Below are positions 19,259 through 28,019 of a stretch of 64,000 nucleotides of DNA, one piece after another. Origin of the DNA: Wenyingzhuangia heitensis. Its GTDB lineage: Bacteria > Bacteroidota > Bacteroidia > Flavobacteriales > Flavobacteriaceae. A program made the position numbers and the translations under genes. Location: positions 124,001 to 188,000 of the forward strand of contig NZ_JAASQL010000001.1 in assembly GCF_011762155.1 (NCBI RefSeq), given 5' to 3'. Position 1 is the stretch's first letter. Every line of letters begins with the position of its first letter. A model generated the notes under the pieces. It ran no database searches and was not told where the DNA came from. It saw nothing but the letters and a program-made list of their open reading frames with translations.

Positions 19259-19750
19259 ATGAAACTTTTTAAATATACATTCTTAGTAATTTGCCTATCG
19301 TTAATGGCATTTACTACTTTGCAAAATGCAGAACCTACAGAAAAATATAAGTGTATGGTTCAGCTAAAAAATTATGAAGGGGAAGGTGCTTATGTGATTG
19401 TCTCTATAGTTGATAAGGATGACAACTACATTAAAACCCTACAAATTTTAGGTGATGACGAAAAATGGTACCCAGATTTACCAAAATGGTGGTCGTTTTT
19501 TGAAAAAGCAAAACAACCAGAAACAGATGCTATTACCGGAGCAACAATTGCTGGTGGAGAGCGTTCTATTTTTGTACTAAATGTTGCTAAAAGTGATGTA
19601 AACAACGGGAACAAATTAAGATTTGAAACTGCTGTAGAACACCAAGATCATCATTTAAAAGATTTAGAGGTTATATTAAACACTAAAAATCTTAAAAACA
19701 AATACGAAGGAACAGGATACATTCGTTACGTAAGAATTATCCCTAACTAA
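19259..19750 (+). CDS. DUF2271 periplasmic protein with FMN-attachment motif
   Basis: A 163-residue protein with an N-terminal hydrophobic signal (1-19) and a beta-rich domain typical of DUF2271 (AYVIVSIVDKDDNYIKTLQILGDDEKWYPDLPKWW). Residues 90-96 read DAITGAT, which fits the Dxx(S/T)GA(T/S) motif used by ApbE to link FMN covalently to Thr (here Thr96). If flavinylated it would be a periplasmic one-electron carrier. The next gene, 8 bases later, encodes a membrane PepSY-flavoprotein reductase, a natural electron donor. No apbE is in this window. Confidence 0.82.
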   Translation: MKLFKYTFLVICLSLMAFTTLQNAEPTEKYKCMVQLKNYEGEGAYVIVSIVDKDDNYIKTLQILGDDEKWYPDLPKWWSFFEKAKQPETDAITGATIAGGERSIFVLNVAKSDVNNGNKLRFETAVEHQDHHLKDLEVILNTKNLKNKYEGTGYIRYVRIIPN

Positions 19751-19758
19751 TTTAGCAC

Positions 19759-21954
19759 ATGCTTCACAAAATATGGAGGTACAGTCATTTTTACTTGACT
19801 GTATCTTCTTCTTTATTTTTACTATTAGCTGCCATTACGGGGGCTATTTTGGCCTTTAAACCTATACAGAACAAACTGCAACCTTTTAAAGTTGAGCAGA
19901 CAGAAAATGTAGTATTGGCAGACTTGGTAGACAGTTTAAAAACCAAATATGAAGAAGTTTTAGATCTAGAGGTAGACAAAAACTATTTTGTAAAAGCCAG
20001 TGTTTTTAGCATGGAATCGGAATTGGATGGACAGTTTTACATCAATCCTACCAATGGAGCTAAATTGGCCAACATCCCTAAACCCAATGCTTTTTTTGAG
20101 TTTATTACCGATTTTCATCGCTCTTTATTTTTAAAAACTCCAGGAAGGTTTTTTGTAGGAATCACTTCCTTTTTATTGTGTTTAATAGCCATCACAGGTT
20201 TGCTATTAGCCATTAAAAGACAAGGAGGTTTTATTCTATTTTTCTCTAAAATTATCAACGATAAATCTATACAATACAACCACGTTGCTTTGGGTAGATT
20301 GTTGTTAATTCCTATCATCATTATTGCTTTTACGGGAACCTATTTGTCTATGGACAGATTTTCTTTGTTGCCTAAAAATAATACTGAAATCGTGAATGAA
20401 AACACCTTAAAAAACCAAATTCCGTTTGCCGAGTTTCCTATTTTTAAAAACACCACACTTAAAGATGTTCAGAAATTAGAATTTCCTTTTTCTACGGATG
20501 CAGAAGATTATTTTACCTTAACATTACATGATAAAGAAGTACAAATTCATCAAAAAACAGGAGCTATTGTAAGAACTACTGTTTTTCCTTTTATACAAAT
20601 TATGTCGGTTTTAAGTTTTAACCTACACACCGGAACAGGAAGTATTCTTTGGTCACTTGTTTTACTAATCAGTTCTTTGGCAATTCTATATTTTATGTAC
20701 TCAGGAACCGTTATTTCAATACAAAGATTGCGTTCTAAAATAAAGAACAAATTTACTGCCAACCAAGCAAACATTGTTATTTTGATAGGTTCCGAAAATG
20801 GAAGCACCAAAAGATTGGCCAAAACGCTGTTACTGTCTTTATTAAAAGCGAATCAAAAAGTGTTTTTAGATGATTTAAACAATTATCAAAACTACCCAAA
20901 CATAGAGCAGTTAATTGTATTAACTGCCACCTACGGACAAGGAGAACCGCCTAGCAATGCACATTTGTTTTTAGACAAATTGCAACAAACCCAAATAGAC
21001 CATTCTCTTGATTGTCATGTAATTGGTTTTGGATCTTTTTCTTATCCTAAATTCTGTGAGTTTGCTAAAACTATTTTTAAACAAACCTCAGCACATCAAC
21101 AAATAAATGTTCCTGCAGAAGCACCCTTGTTAATTCACAATCAGAATTACAAACAATTTAAAAACTGGGCTACAAACTGGTCTCAATCTTTAGGAATTCA
21201 ATTGGATTTACCGACCGAATTAACAGCTAAAAAAACAAAAGAAACCACCTTTACAGTTATTGACAAAGAAGTGGTAAAAGACAACTATGATGAAACTTTT
21301 ACGTTGACTTTGGCTTTGCAAAAAAGAAAGCGTTTTTTACCGGGTGATTTGCTAGGAATTATTCCTCCCAACGAATCTTCTGAAAGACTGTATTCTATTG
21401 GAAAAAATGCAAAAGGTGATCTATTGCTAAGTATTAAAAAACATACACACGGAGTTTGTTCTAACTACTTGCATCAGCTAGAAACTGGAGCAAAATTTAA
21501 TGGAACCATTCAGCAAAACAAAGAATTCCATTTGCCTAAAACCAACAAAACCGTCACGTTAATTGCTAACGGAACAGGAATTGCTCCTTTTTTAGGAATG
21601 GTACATCAACCAACAAAAGCAAACCTTAGTTTGTATTGGGGAACTAGAACTCACACCTCTTTTGAATTGTATAAAACAAGTATTTTAAAGGCTCAGCAAA
21701 AAGGAACTTTACAACAATGCAATATTGCTTTTTCTAAAGAAGTTACGGAATACAATTACGTTCAAAACCTATTGGCTAGAGATGAAAACACCATTGCTAA
21801 CAACTTAAAAAACGGAGGTTATTTTATGCTTTGTGGATCTTTAAACATGCGTGATGCCGTTTTTATTCAGTTAGAAAAAATTTGTATAAAACACCATTTA
21901 CCATCTTTTGAAACTTATAAAAACAACGGACAAATTTTAACGGATTGTTATTAA
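19759..21954 (+). CDS. PepSY membrane protein fused to flavodoxin and NADPH reductase domains
   Basis: A 731-residue fusion. Residues 1-325 form a PepSY-type membrane module with four helices (about 15-35, 128-150, 176-198, 295-318) and periplasmic loops. Next comes a flavodoxin domain (about 345-475; FMN loops GSENGSTKRLA and TATYGQGEPP), then a ferredoxin-NADP reductase domain (FAD motif RLYSIGKN, NADPH motifs GTGIAPFLGM and CGSLNMRDAV). It should carry electrons from cytoplasmic NADPH through FAD and FMN across the inner membrane. It ends the iron operon; XusC of Bacteroides is a PepSY protein, and here the reductase is fused to it. A role in reducing ferric siderophore is inferred. Confidence 0.9.
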   Translation: MLHKIWRYSHFYLTVSSSLFLLLAAITGAILAFKPIQNKLQPFKVEQTENVVLADLVDSLKTKYEEVLDLEVDKNYFVKASVFSMESELDGQFYINPTNGAKLANIPKPNAFFEFITDFHRSLFLKTPGRFFVGITSFLLCLIAITGLLLAIKRQGGFILFFSKIINDKSIQYNHVALGRLLLIPIIIIAFTGTYLSMDRFSLLPKNNTEIVNENTLKNQIPFAEFPIFKNTTLKDVQKLEFPFSTDAEDYFTLTLHDKEVQIHQKTGAIVRTTVFPFIQIMSVLSFNLHTGTGSILWSLVLLISSLAILYFMYSGTVISIQRLRSKIKNKFTANQANIVILIGSENGSTKRLAKTLLLSLLKANQKVFLDDLNNYQNYPNIEQLIVLTATYGQGEPPSNAHLFLDKLQQTQIDHSLDCHVIGFGSFSYPKFCEFAKTIFKQTSAHQQINVPAEAPLLIHNQNYKQFKNWATNWSQSLGIQLDLPTELTAKKTKETTFTVIDKEVVKDNYDETFTLTLALQKRKRFLPGDLLGIIPPNESSERLYSIGKNAKGDLLLSIKKHTHGVCSNYLHQLETGAKFNGTIQQNKEFHLPKTNKTVTLIANGTGIAPFLGMVHQPTKANLSLYWGTRTHTSFELYKTSILKAQQKGTLQQCNIAFSKEVTEYNYVQNLLARDENTIANNLKNGGYFMLCGSLNMRDAVFIQLEKICIKHHLPSFETYKNNGQILTDCY

Positions 21955-22028
21955 CCAACTTTAAATTCCCCTTTCTCAAGATCTCTAAAAGAGTGTTTTT
22001 GAAAGAAGGCATCCTTTTCATACAAAAA

Positions 22029-23486
22029 TTAACGTCTATTTACATGCATCCTTAACAACCTGTTTTTCTCTTTTACTACACTAGGATGTTTTTTGTGACT
22101 CCAAATTTTATCCCTAGCTGCATTAGAACTTTCCTTTAAATAAACTATTGGCAAAGGATATTCTTTCCCAATATGTACTTCACAAAAAGTTTGTTCCATA
22201 ACAGACATTTTCCAAGGTTCGTGAATGTAAGCTTCAGGAATATTTTTTAATTCTGGCACCCATTTTTTTATAAACTTTCCTGCTGGATCATGTTCCTCAG
22301 AATTTTTAATAGGATTGTAAAGTCTAACCGTATTAATACCTGTTGTACCCGCTTGCATTTGAAACTGTGGATAATGAATTCCAGGTTCGTAATCTAAAAA
22401 CTGTTTGGCCAAATGGTAGACTCCCTCTCTCCAATCTTGATCTAAATTAAACACCAAAAAAGAGACAACCATGGCACGCATTCTAAAATTAATCCACCCT
22501 GTTTGTTCCACTGCTCTCATACAAGCATCAACAATAGGATACCCTGTAGTCCCTGTTCGCCATGCTTTTATATAGGTTTCATTCTTGGTGTATAACAAAG
22601 ATTCATATCCTTTGTTTACACACATTGTTTCGTAGTTACAAGCTCCCTCAAACTTTTGTATAAAATGACAATGCCAATGCAACCTGGTAAGCATTGCCGA
22701 AAAAGTGTTGCTATTCTTAGTGCCATTAGGATGTGTTCCTACATATTGAAAAACTTGTTTGATACTTATATTTCCCCAAGCTAAAAACGGAGATAGTCTA
22801 CTGCAAGACATTCTGCTCTCTGTAGGTTTGGAAATATGTTTTTGATAGTTAAAACCTCTTTTATTTACAAAAGATTGTAAATACCGCCAAGCATTTTCTT
22901 CTCTTGCAGGTTGGTATTGCTTTCGGTATTCTTTTAATTGATTTGCTAGTTTTATAGATAAGTTAAAATGATGATTTGGAATTGTAATTACTCCTTTTGT
23001 GTATGTATTTTCAAGAATAGGTTGATGCATTTTTTGATGCCACAACCTATTCCAGTTATCCCTATTCTTAATACCACGGATAACTCCATCCTTTTGAAAT
23101 TCTTGCCACACAATTCTATTTAATTTGCAAAAATCTACAATGGCTTTGTCTCGCATCCATGTTTTTTGAATACCACTTTCTTGGTAACTAAATAGATGTT
23201 CAATTTTGTACTGTGTGTTTAAAAACTGAAATACTTCTATAGCTTCTCCATAAAAGAAATCTACTTTTCTATCAAAGAGTGCTAATCTCTTGTTAAGTGA
23301 TGCTATAGAATAATACGCAAATTGCAAATGCCTAAGACTAGTATCTGGATATTGAATGAGTAAAGGTTCAAATAAAAAAACAATAATATAAGGCAATTTA
23401 CTTTGTTCCGCTTTGTACAAAGATGCATGATCTTGCAAACGTAAGTCACGTTTTAACCAAACAATATTAATAGATTTCCTACTCAA
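22029..23486 (-). CDS. Cryptochrome/photolyase-family flavoprotein
   Basis: A 485-residue protein with an N-terminal photolyase alpha/beta domain ([14 protein letters not shown] at 7-20) and a C-terminal FAD-binding helical domain ([12 protein letters not shown], …[62 protein letters not shown]). Photolyases repair UV-induced pyrimidine dimers using blue light; cryptochromes of the same fold sense light. The WINFRMRAM variant occurs in a bacterial subgroup where repair activity is not certain. Transcribed last in a DUF2452-DUF2805-photolyase run. Confidence 0.9.
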   Translation of the reverse strand: MSRKSINIVWLKRDLRLQDHASLYKAEQSKLPYIIVFLFEPLLIQYPDTSLRHLQFAYYSIASLNKRLALFDRKVDFFYGEAIEVFQFLNTQYKIEHLFSYQESGIQKTWMRDKAIVDFCKLNRIVWQEFQKDGVIRGIKNRDNWNRLWHQKMHQPILENTYTKGVITIPNHHFNLSIKLANQLKEYRKQYQPAREENAWRYLQSFVNKRGFNYQKHISKPTESRMSCSRLSPFLAWGNISIKQVFQYVGTHPNGTKNSNTFSAMLTRLHWHCHFIQKFEGACNYETMCVNKGYESLLYTKNETYIKAWRTGTTGYPIVDACMRAVEQTGWINFRMRAMVVSFLVFNLDQDWREGVYHLAKQFLDYEPGIHYPQFQMQAGTTGINTVRLYNPIKNSEEHDPAGKFIKKWVPELKNIPEAYIHEPWKMSVMEQTFCEVHIGKEYPLPIVYLKESSNAARDKIWSHKKHPSVVKEKNRLLRMHVNRR

Positions 23487-23517
23487 ATCTTATACAGTTT
23501 TTCTAATATTCCTTTTA

Positions 23518-23805
23518 TCAACGCTTGCTAATTTTGTTTCCTGTAATAGCTCTTTGCCTTGTACATTTAAATCTTGTAATTTCAGAACTTCTCTTTTTTA
23601 AATGTTTTTGACTAACACCGCTATGCACTCTTTTTCTCCAACGCTTAAAACTGTTTTCTTTTAATGTTGATCTCATCAATTTAATCACCTCTTTTTCTTG
23701 CAATCCAAACTGAAATAAAATAGCTTCAAAAGGAGTTCTATCTTCCCAAGCCATTTCTACAATTCTATCCAAAGCTCTTTCTGTAATTTTTTGTATTTCT
23801 TTCAT
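23518..23805 (-). CDS. DUF2805 (TIGR03643) small protein
   Basis: A 95-residue cytoplasmic protein whose N-terminal half (ERALDRIVEMAWEDRTPFEAI, then FGLQEKEVIKLMR and FKRWRKRV) is the conserved DUF2805/TIGR03643 pattern, a basic helical domain that resembles a DNA-binding fold. The ATG at 23805 is chosen because it lies 4 bases after the upstream stop; a start at 23841 would overlap that gene by 32 bases and add non-conserved residues. The C-terminus is Arg/Lys-rich. Function is unknown; it commonly travels with photolyase/cryptochrome genes. Confidence 0.85.
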   Translation of the reverse strand: MKEIQKITERALDRIVEMAWEDRTPFEAILFQFGLQEKEVIKLMRSTLKENSFKRWRKRVHSGVSQKHLKKRSSEITRFKCTRQRAITGNKISKR

Positions 23806-23809
23806 GACT

Positions 23810-24211
23810 CTATTCTTTTTTTTGCCAAACCAAATCTGCACTCAAATAAAAACTTCCTAAAGAACTAAAAGAACATTGATTGGGAGCTATCATAGATAAA
23901 AACGTGTCTCCATTGTCTCTTTCATACAAGTGATACGCTTCTCCTACAATAGGTTCAAAATTAAATTTTGCAGTAAAAATTAAATGATTGTACTCATACT
24001 CCTTCATCATTTTATCATACTCCTCTTTAATTTCTAGATACCTTGTTTTCATTTTTTGATTTACTTTATGAATACTTTTATTTTTCCAAGCAACAGTATC
24101 ATTGGGCGTAATAACAGGAGCTCCCACATTGGTTGCATAAGGTTTTAAAGCAGCATCGTACGTTTGATTTTCAGTATTAAAAACAACATTGTCTGGCTTT
24201 TTTGCTTTCAT
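23810..24211 (-). CDS. DUF2452 protein
   Basis: A 133-residue soluble protein without a signal. The start (KKPDNVVFNTENQTYDAALKPYATNVGAPVI) and the end (EPIVGEAYHLYERDNGDTFLSMIAPNQC) match the DUF2452 family, small proteins of unknown function that resemble nucleotide- or cofactor-handling partners of photolyase-like genes in flavobacteria by gene neighbourhood only. It is the first gene of the light-related trio, with 4 bases to the next start. Confidence 0.82.
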   Translation of the reverse strand: MKAKKPDNVVFNTENQTYDAALKPYATNVGAPVITPNDTVAWKNKSIHKVNQKMKTRYLEIKEEYDKMMKEYEYNHLIFTAKFNFEPIVGEAYHLYERDNGDTFLSMIAPNQCSFSSLGSFYLSADLVWQKKE

Positions 24212-24314
24212 ATATATTAGCTAATAACTATTTATAATAAAATTAAAAAAAGAAATTCTAGATGCATTAGTATCTGACCGAATGTGCTATTTTAGAATTA
24301 ATTAAGATAATTTT

Positions 24315-24362
24315 AAACACAAAAAAGCTCAACTTATTTCTAAGTTGAGCTTTTTTGTGTTT
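24315..24362 (-). terminator. Strong bidirectional-type terminator
   Basis: Perfect 22-bp inverted repeat (24315-24336 with 24341-24362), core AGCTCAACTTA/TAAGTTGAGCT, with A- and T-tracts inside the stem. It lies 15 bases past the stop of the lipase-like gene on the minus strand. Confidence 0.88.
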
Positions 24363-24377
24363 ACTCACCTTCTTAGA

Positions 24378-27263
24378 CTAATACGGTGCATAAATAAATG
24401 AAACAACAGTAAAATCATATAATTCTATATAAGCAACATACATATATTCATTTTTTGCGCTGTATGGCATATAAATTATATTTTCTCTTCCTGCTCCCCA
24501 TGGTTGACTAGCAACCATGTTACCATTATAGCTAAAAATATTTATATGACCTGAACTTGAATTGTAATACGCCAGAGTCTCATTACTGATAGGCTCATAC
24601 ATTCCATTTTCTTTTAATTCCCGTATAGTTACATTTATTTTATTATTGTGATAATCTACAATAACATTCGGCATTAACCTTTTTCTAATTATTATTCTTT
24701 TCTCAAAGACTAGATTTCTAAACTTAGCTCTAATATACCCTTCGCTTCTTTCAAAAGGATTAATATTAGTAACTACTGTAATACTTCTAGAGTTTGAATT
24801 TACAATACTCAAATTACTTGAAGCCTCCCACTCTATTTCTGATGCCTCAAAACAATTTCCAAAGTTATAAGTAGCCTCCCCTATAAAATATTCTGGCCCT
24901 GTTATTTCGTAAAGTTCCTCTTCTGCTTCTAATTGATTATAAACATTATCATTTTGAGCTATATCATCAAAAGTTAATTGTTCCGTTAACCAATTTACAT
25001 TTTCTTCATTTAAAGAAACATGTTGCTCATTATCACTAGGTGCATAGTAAGCATCAAAAGGTATTTTACCAGCACAAGCAAGGTCTTCTCCACTTATATC
25101 TTCATCCAAAACTTCACTCTTTTGGTATGCTAAAGCACTTTTAGAGGGAATAAAACAATGGGTCGGATCAATCACATATTTACTTAAACTATGAAATACA
25201 TAGGACAACGATTTTTTCTCAAAACCAGAATTGGGCGTATTAGATTCATTTGCTAGTACTACTTGCGCATTGAAATACCCTCCTGGAGCAACATCATAAC
25301 TCCCTTTTCTTGACGGTCTAGATTTATAAGTTACTCTATTAGTCCACCATTTCCACCATAAAAATTTACCTCTAATCCCTCCTTCAAATATTAACGATTC
25401 TGATATTCCTGTTTTTTCATTAGTAACATGAAAAAAATTAGCTTTCATTTTATCTGCAACAATATTTGTTAAAAAACTACCTAAAGGACCAATAAAAAAA
25501 TCTAAACTCGAAAGATGTGTTAAATCATCCTCTATTCCTAGATATTTAGCTTTAGAAACTCCATTTAAGCTTCCTTTTACACTACCGTTGATTAAGGCTA
25601 CCCTTCTTAAACCTTCTGCTTTTGGAAAACCTAATGCATCTAGTTCATTTTGAAACCTTGTTCTAAAACCAACGGCTCCTCTTACATAAGAACTATTGTT
25701 GGTATAATGATTTACCAATAACTGTTTTGGGAAAGGTTTGTCCAGTTGTTCCGTAATAAATTCTTTTGCAGTTTCAACCCCCAAATCGTTAGCAAAATAT
25801 TGAATTCCTTTTTGTACTCCAATAGGTATATTAGCTCCTTGGTGTGGACTATCAAAACTTACCCATAGTGCTGTTTTATGATCCCATTTTTCTGTATCTC
25901 CTGTTTCTGCTAGTTTTTTCTCCATATAAGCCAACGCATAACGAGACACCAAACCTCCCATACTTGGCCCTATAATGGTAAATTTATCTTCTGGTTGCAT
26001 TCTCTTTTTTAATCTTCGTAACAAAGCAATAAACGTAAAAGCATTTCTTTGCAAATAGTCGCTACCCGCGACTACCTCTACTCCATCTTCTCTTCTTTTG
26101 TACCTTGGATGATTTACCAAAATAACATCATAACCTTGTTCTCTGTATTTTTGGACCATATCAACAGTATTATCTGTCTCTGGATTATTATCTGGATCGT
26201 AGCTCATTTGTTCATACAAGCTTTTTTCCAAACCATCTCTACCATCTACTTCCACAGATATTTTCCTGGAATCAGCGGCATCATAACCATCAATAATAAT
26301 CATCGGTTTGTTTAAGATCTTGTCTTTATGAATCAGATCGTAATAAATTTTGTATTCATTTTTTCCTTCGTAGGGTCTACTTTCATCATAACCTTGATAC
26401 AATAAATCTCCATCCAATACATTGTCCTCTTCACCATGATTTGCCCAAATAGGAATCTCTTCGGTTTCTAAATCTAAACTACCTGCAACCGTATCTGCTC
26501 TTTCCCCTGCTGTTGATAACTTCTCTACACTAAGTACTGCATAGGTAATTTTACTGGTGTCATCAGAAAATGTAATGGTAAATTTTAAACACTCAATCCC
26601 AGATTCGGAATAAGTAGTATTAAAATACTGTGTGCTCGCAATAAAATTGTCTATTAACGTAAAATTAGCTCCATTAGTAGTTAACAAAAGCTTTTTAATT
26701 CGTTTTCCTTGTTGGTACAAACTACAAGCTTCCTCCATTTTAAAAGAAAAACTACTCCCAACTACCTTGTGTACCAAAGGGGATACAATAGTAGTTTGTT
26801 TTTTAACAAAAGGGTTGAGTCCTGCTATGTTTCTAAAAACCTCTTCGTTTTCATCAAAAGCAACTTTGGCATTGGCTTCTGTGGTTCCAAAATCTGTCCG
26901 ATGAAATTCGGTATTTATAAACCCTATGGGTACTATATGTTGATCGTAATTTTTATGATACAAACCTGTTTTTAAAGTTTCTAAACCCACAAAATCGTGA
27001 TGATACGAAGCTCTATACAATTCTGACCATGCTTGTTTGTAATGTCTATAAGAAGAAGTATCTATTCTAACTCCTTGATTAAACTCTTGTATATTAGCAG
27101 CAGGAAAAACTCTATCAATTAGAATATCCGTGTCTATAGCTGTTTTATCTAAATACTGGAACATTCCATCCATTTGAGCGGTGTAATCATTCTCTTCTTG
27201 AGCTTGTGTCTTATATACAAACAAGCAAACGAGGATTGTAAAAATAATGTAGGTCTTTTTCAT
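24378..27263 (-). CDS. Large secreted alpha/beta-hydrolase (lipase-like) protein
   Basis: A 961-residue exported protein: signal peptide 1-21 (KTQAQ), a beta-rich N-terminal region, then an alpha/beta-hydrolase core near residues 330-600. PMIIIDGYDAADSR, YDVILVNHPRY and the nucleophile elbow FTIIGPSMGGLVSRYAL (near 433, GxSxG type) support a serine esterase or lipase; WVSFDSPHQGANIP is typical of PGAP1/lipase-like folds. A beta-sandwich-like C-terminus (about 770-961) follows. No type IX sorting domain was recognised. The substrate is unknown. It follows two small lipoprotein genes on the same strand. Confidence 0.75.
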   Translation of the reverse strand: MKKTYIIFTILVCLFVYKTQAQEENDYTAQMDGMFQYLDKTAIDTDILIDRVFPAANIQEFNQGVRIDTSSYRHYKQAWSELYRASYHHDFVGLETLKTGLYHKNYDQHIVPIGFINTEFHRTDFGTTEANAKVAFDENEEVFRNIAGLNPFVKKQTTIVSPLVHKVVGSSFSFKMEEACSLYQQGKRIKKLLLTTNGANFTLIDNFIASTQYFNTTYSESGIECLKFTITFSDDTSKITYAVLSVEKLSTAGERADTVAGSLDLETEEIPIWANHGEEDNVLDGDLLYQGYDESRPYEGKNEYKIYYDLIHKDKILNKPMIIIDGYDAADSRKISVEVDGRDGLEKSLYEQMSYDPDNNPETDNTVDMVQKYREQGYDVILVNHPRYKRREDGVEVVAGSDYLQRNAFTFIALLRRLKKRMQPEDKFTIIGPSMGGLVSRYALAYMEKKLAETGDTEKWDHKTALWVSFDSPHQGANIPIGVQKGIQYFANDLGVETAKEFITEQLDKPFPKQLLVNHYTNNSSYVRGAVGFRTRFQNELDALGFPKAEGLRRVALINGSVKGSLNGVSKAKYLGIEDDLTHLSSLDFFIGPLGSFLTNIVADKMKANFFHVTNEKTGISESLIFEGGIRGKFLWWKWWTNRVTYKSRPSRKGSYDVAPGGYFNAQVVLANESNTPNSGFEKKSLSYVFHSLSKYVIDPTHCFIPSKSALAYQKSEVLDEDISGEDLACAGKIPFDAYYAPSDNEQHVSLNEENVNWLTEQLTFDDIAQNDNVYNQLEAEEELYEITGPEYFIGEATYNFGNCFEASEIEWEASSNLSIVNSNSRSITVVTNINPFERSEGYIRAKFRNLVFEKRIIIRKRLMPNVIVDYHNNKINVTIRELKENGMYEPISNETLAYYNSSSGHINIFSYNGNMVASQPWGAGRENIIYMPYSAKNEYMYVAYIELYDFTVVSFIYAPY

Positions 27264-27299
27264 CTTATTTTAGTTTAAAAATTGACATAAGTTTCCCTA

Positions 27300-27326
27300 G
27301 TAAAGCAGTATATTATACTGCTTTAC
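27300..27326 (-). terminator. Hairpin between the lipoprotein gene and the lipase-like gene
   Basis: GTAAAGCAGTATA and its exact complement form a 13-bp inverted repeat with almost no loop. No T-run follows on the minus strand, so termination is uncertain. Confidence 0.4.
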
Positions 27327-27380
27327 CTAAAAGATTTTTTTTTAGTATGTATTAATTGTTTTTTGTTAATGAGGTTTTAA

Positions 27381-28004
27381 TTAAAAAGTTGTTTTGTCTT
27401 TAAACTCTTTTCTCAATCGAATTACATCGATATCGAATCTTCCTTCGGTAATTTCAATTATATCATTTGAGTCATCTCTATTTACGGCTTTAAAAGAAAA
27501 TGTACCAGAATAAATTCTTTTCTCAGGATCATATTTAATGATTGTTATCGAACCTGAATCTCTATATGTCAGATATATTTTATTTTTTTCTCCCATTTTT
27601 CTTATAACTGCATGATGAACCTCCAGTTCAGAAAAATCACCTCTTGGAATACACCCCTCTTCAAAAAGATAAACTCCTTTCTCATTCATATTATATATAT
27701 ATATATATATTTCATCACCTCCACTATCTTTATAGTTTCCTCCTATTAAAGTTAGATTACCTTTACTATCTCCCTCTAAAGAGTTATGTAATAATTCTAT
27801 TCCGCTAACAGGACTAGTTCCTGGAGTCCAAGAAGCTAGATTGTCCTTCGGCACCAGTAACTCTCCATCTATATAACAACCAAAAGTGTTGGCCCCTGTG
27901 GTGGTTATGGGTGGTAATTTTTCGTTTATAATATCTTTGGTACAGGCACATGCCGCTAATAAGAATATTCCTATCAATCCGTTTAAAAATTTTCTTGTTT
28001 TCAT
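27381..28004 (-). CDS. Small lipoprotein (DUF6252-like), intact copy
   Basis: A 207-residue lipoprotein with Cys19 or Cys21 as lipidation site (LLAACACTKD). A TTTGANTFGCYIDG segment followed by a beta-rich body ending in NDIIEITEGRFDIDV resembles the DUF6252 family of unknown function; this assignment is tentative. The coding region contains a (TA)9 tract (27692-27710) that encodes IYIYIY. A broken duplicate of the gene lies 15 bases upstream, and both end in the same FKDKTTF. Confidence 0.75.
   Translation of the reverse strand: MKTRKFLNGLIGIFLLAACACTKDIINEKLPPITTTGANTFGCYIDGELLVPKDNLASWTPGTSPVSGIELLHNSLEGDSKGNLTLIGGNYKDSGGDEIYIYIYNMNEKGVYLFEEGCIPRGDFSELEVHHAVIRKMGEKNKIYLTYRDSGSITIIKYDPEKRIYSGTFSFKAVNRDDSNDIIEITEGRFDIDVIRLRKEFKDKTTF
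27692..27710. repeat. (TA)9 microsatellite inside a lipoprotein gene
   Basis: Nineteen bases of alternating T and A lie in the coding region of the intact lipoprotein. A gain or loss of one dinucleotide would shift the frame. The matching site of the duplicate copy is shortened and frameshifted. Confidence 0.9.
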
Positions 28005-28019
28005 ATTATTTTGTTTTTA

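Noticed and set aside
26049-26975. Plus-strand frames opposite the large lipase-like gene
   Set aside because: They overlap a long coding frame with clear hydrolase motifs and lack start signals or recognisable domains.
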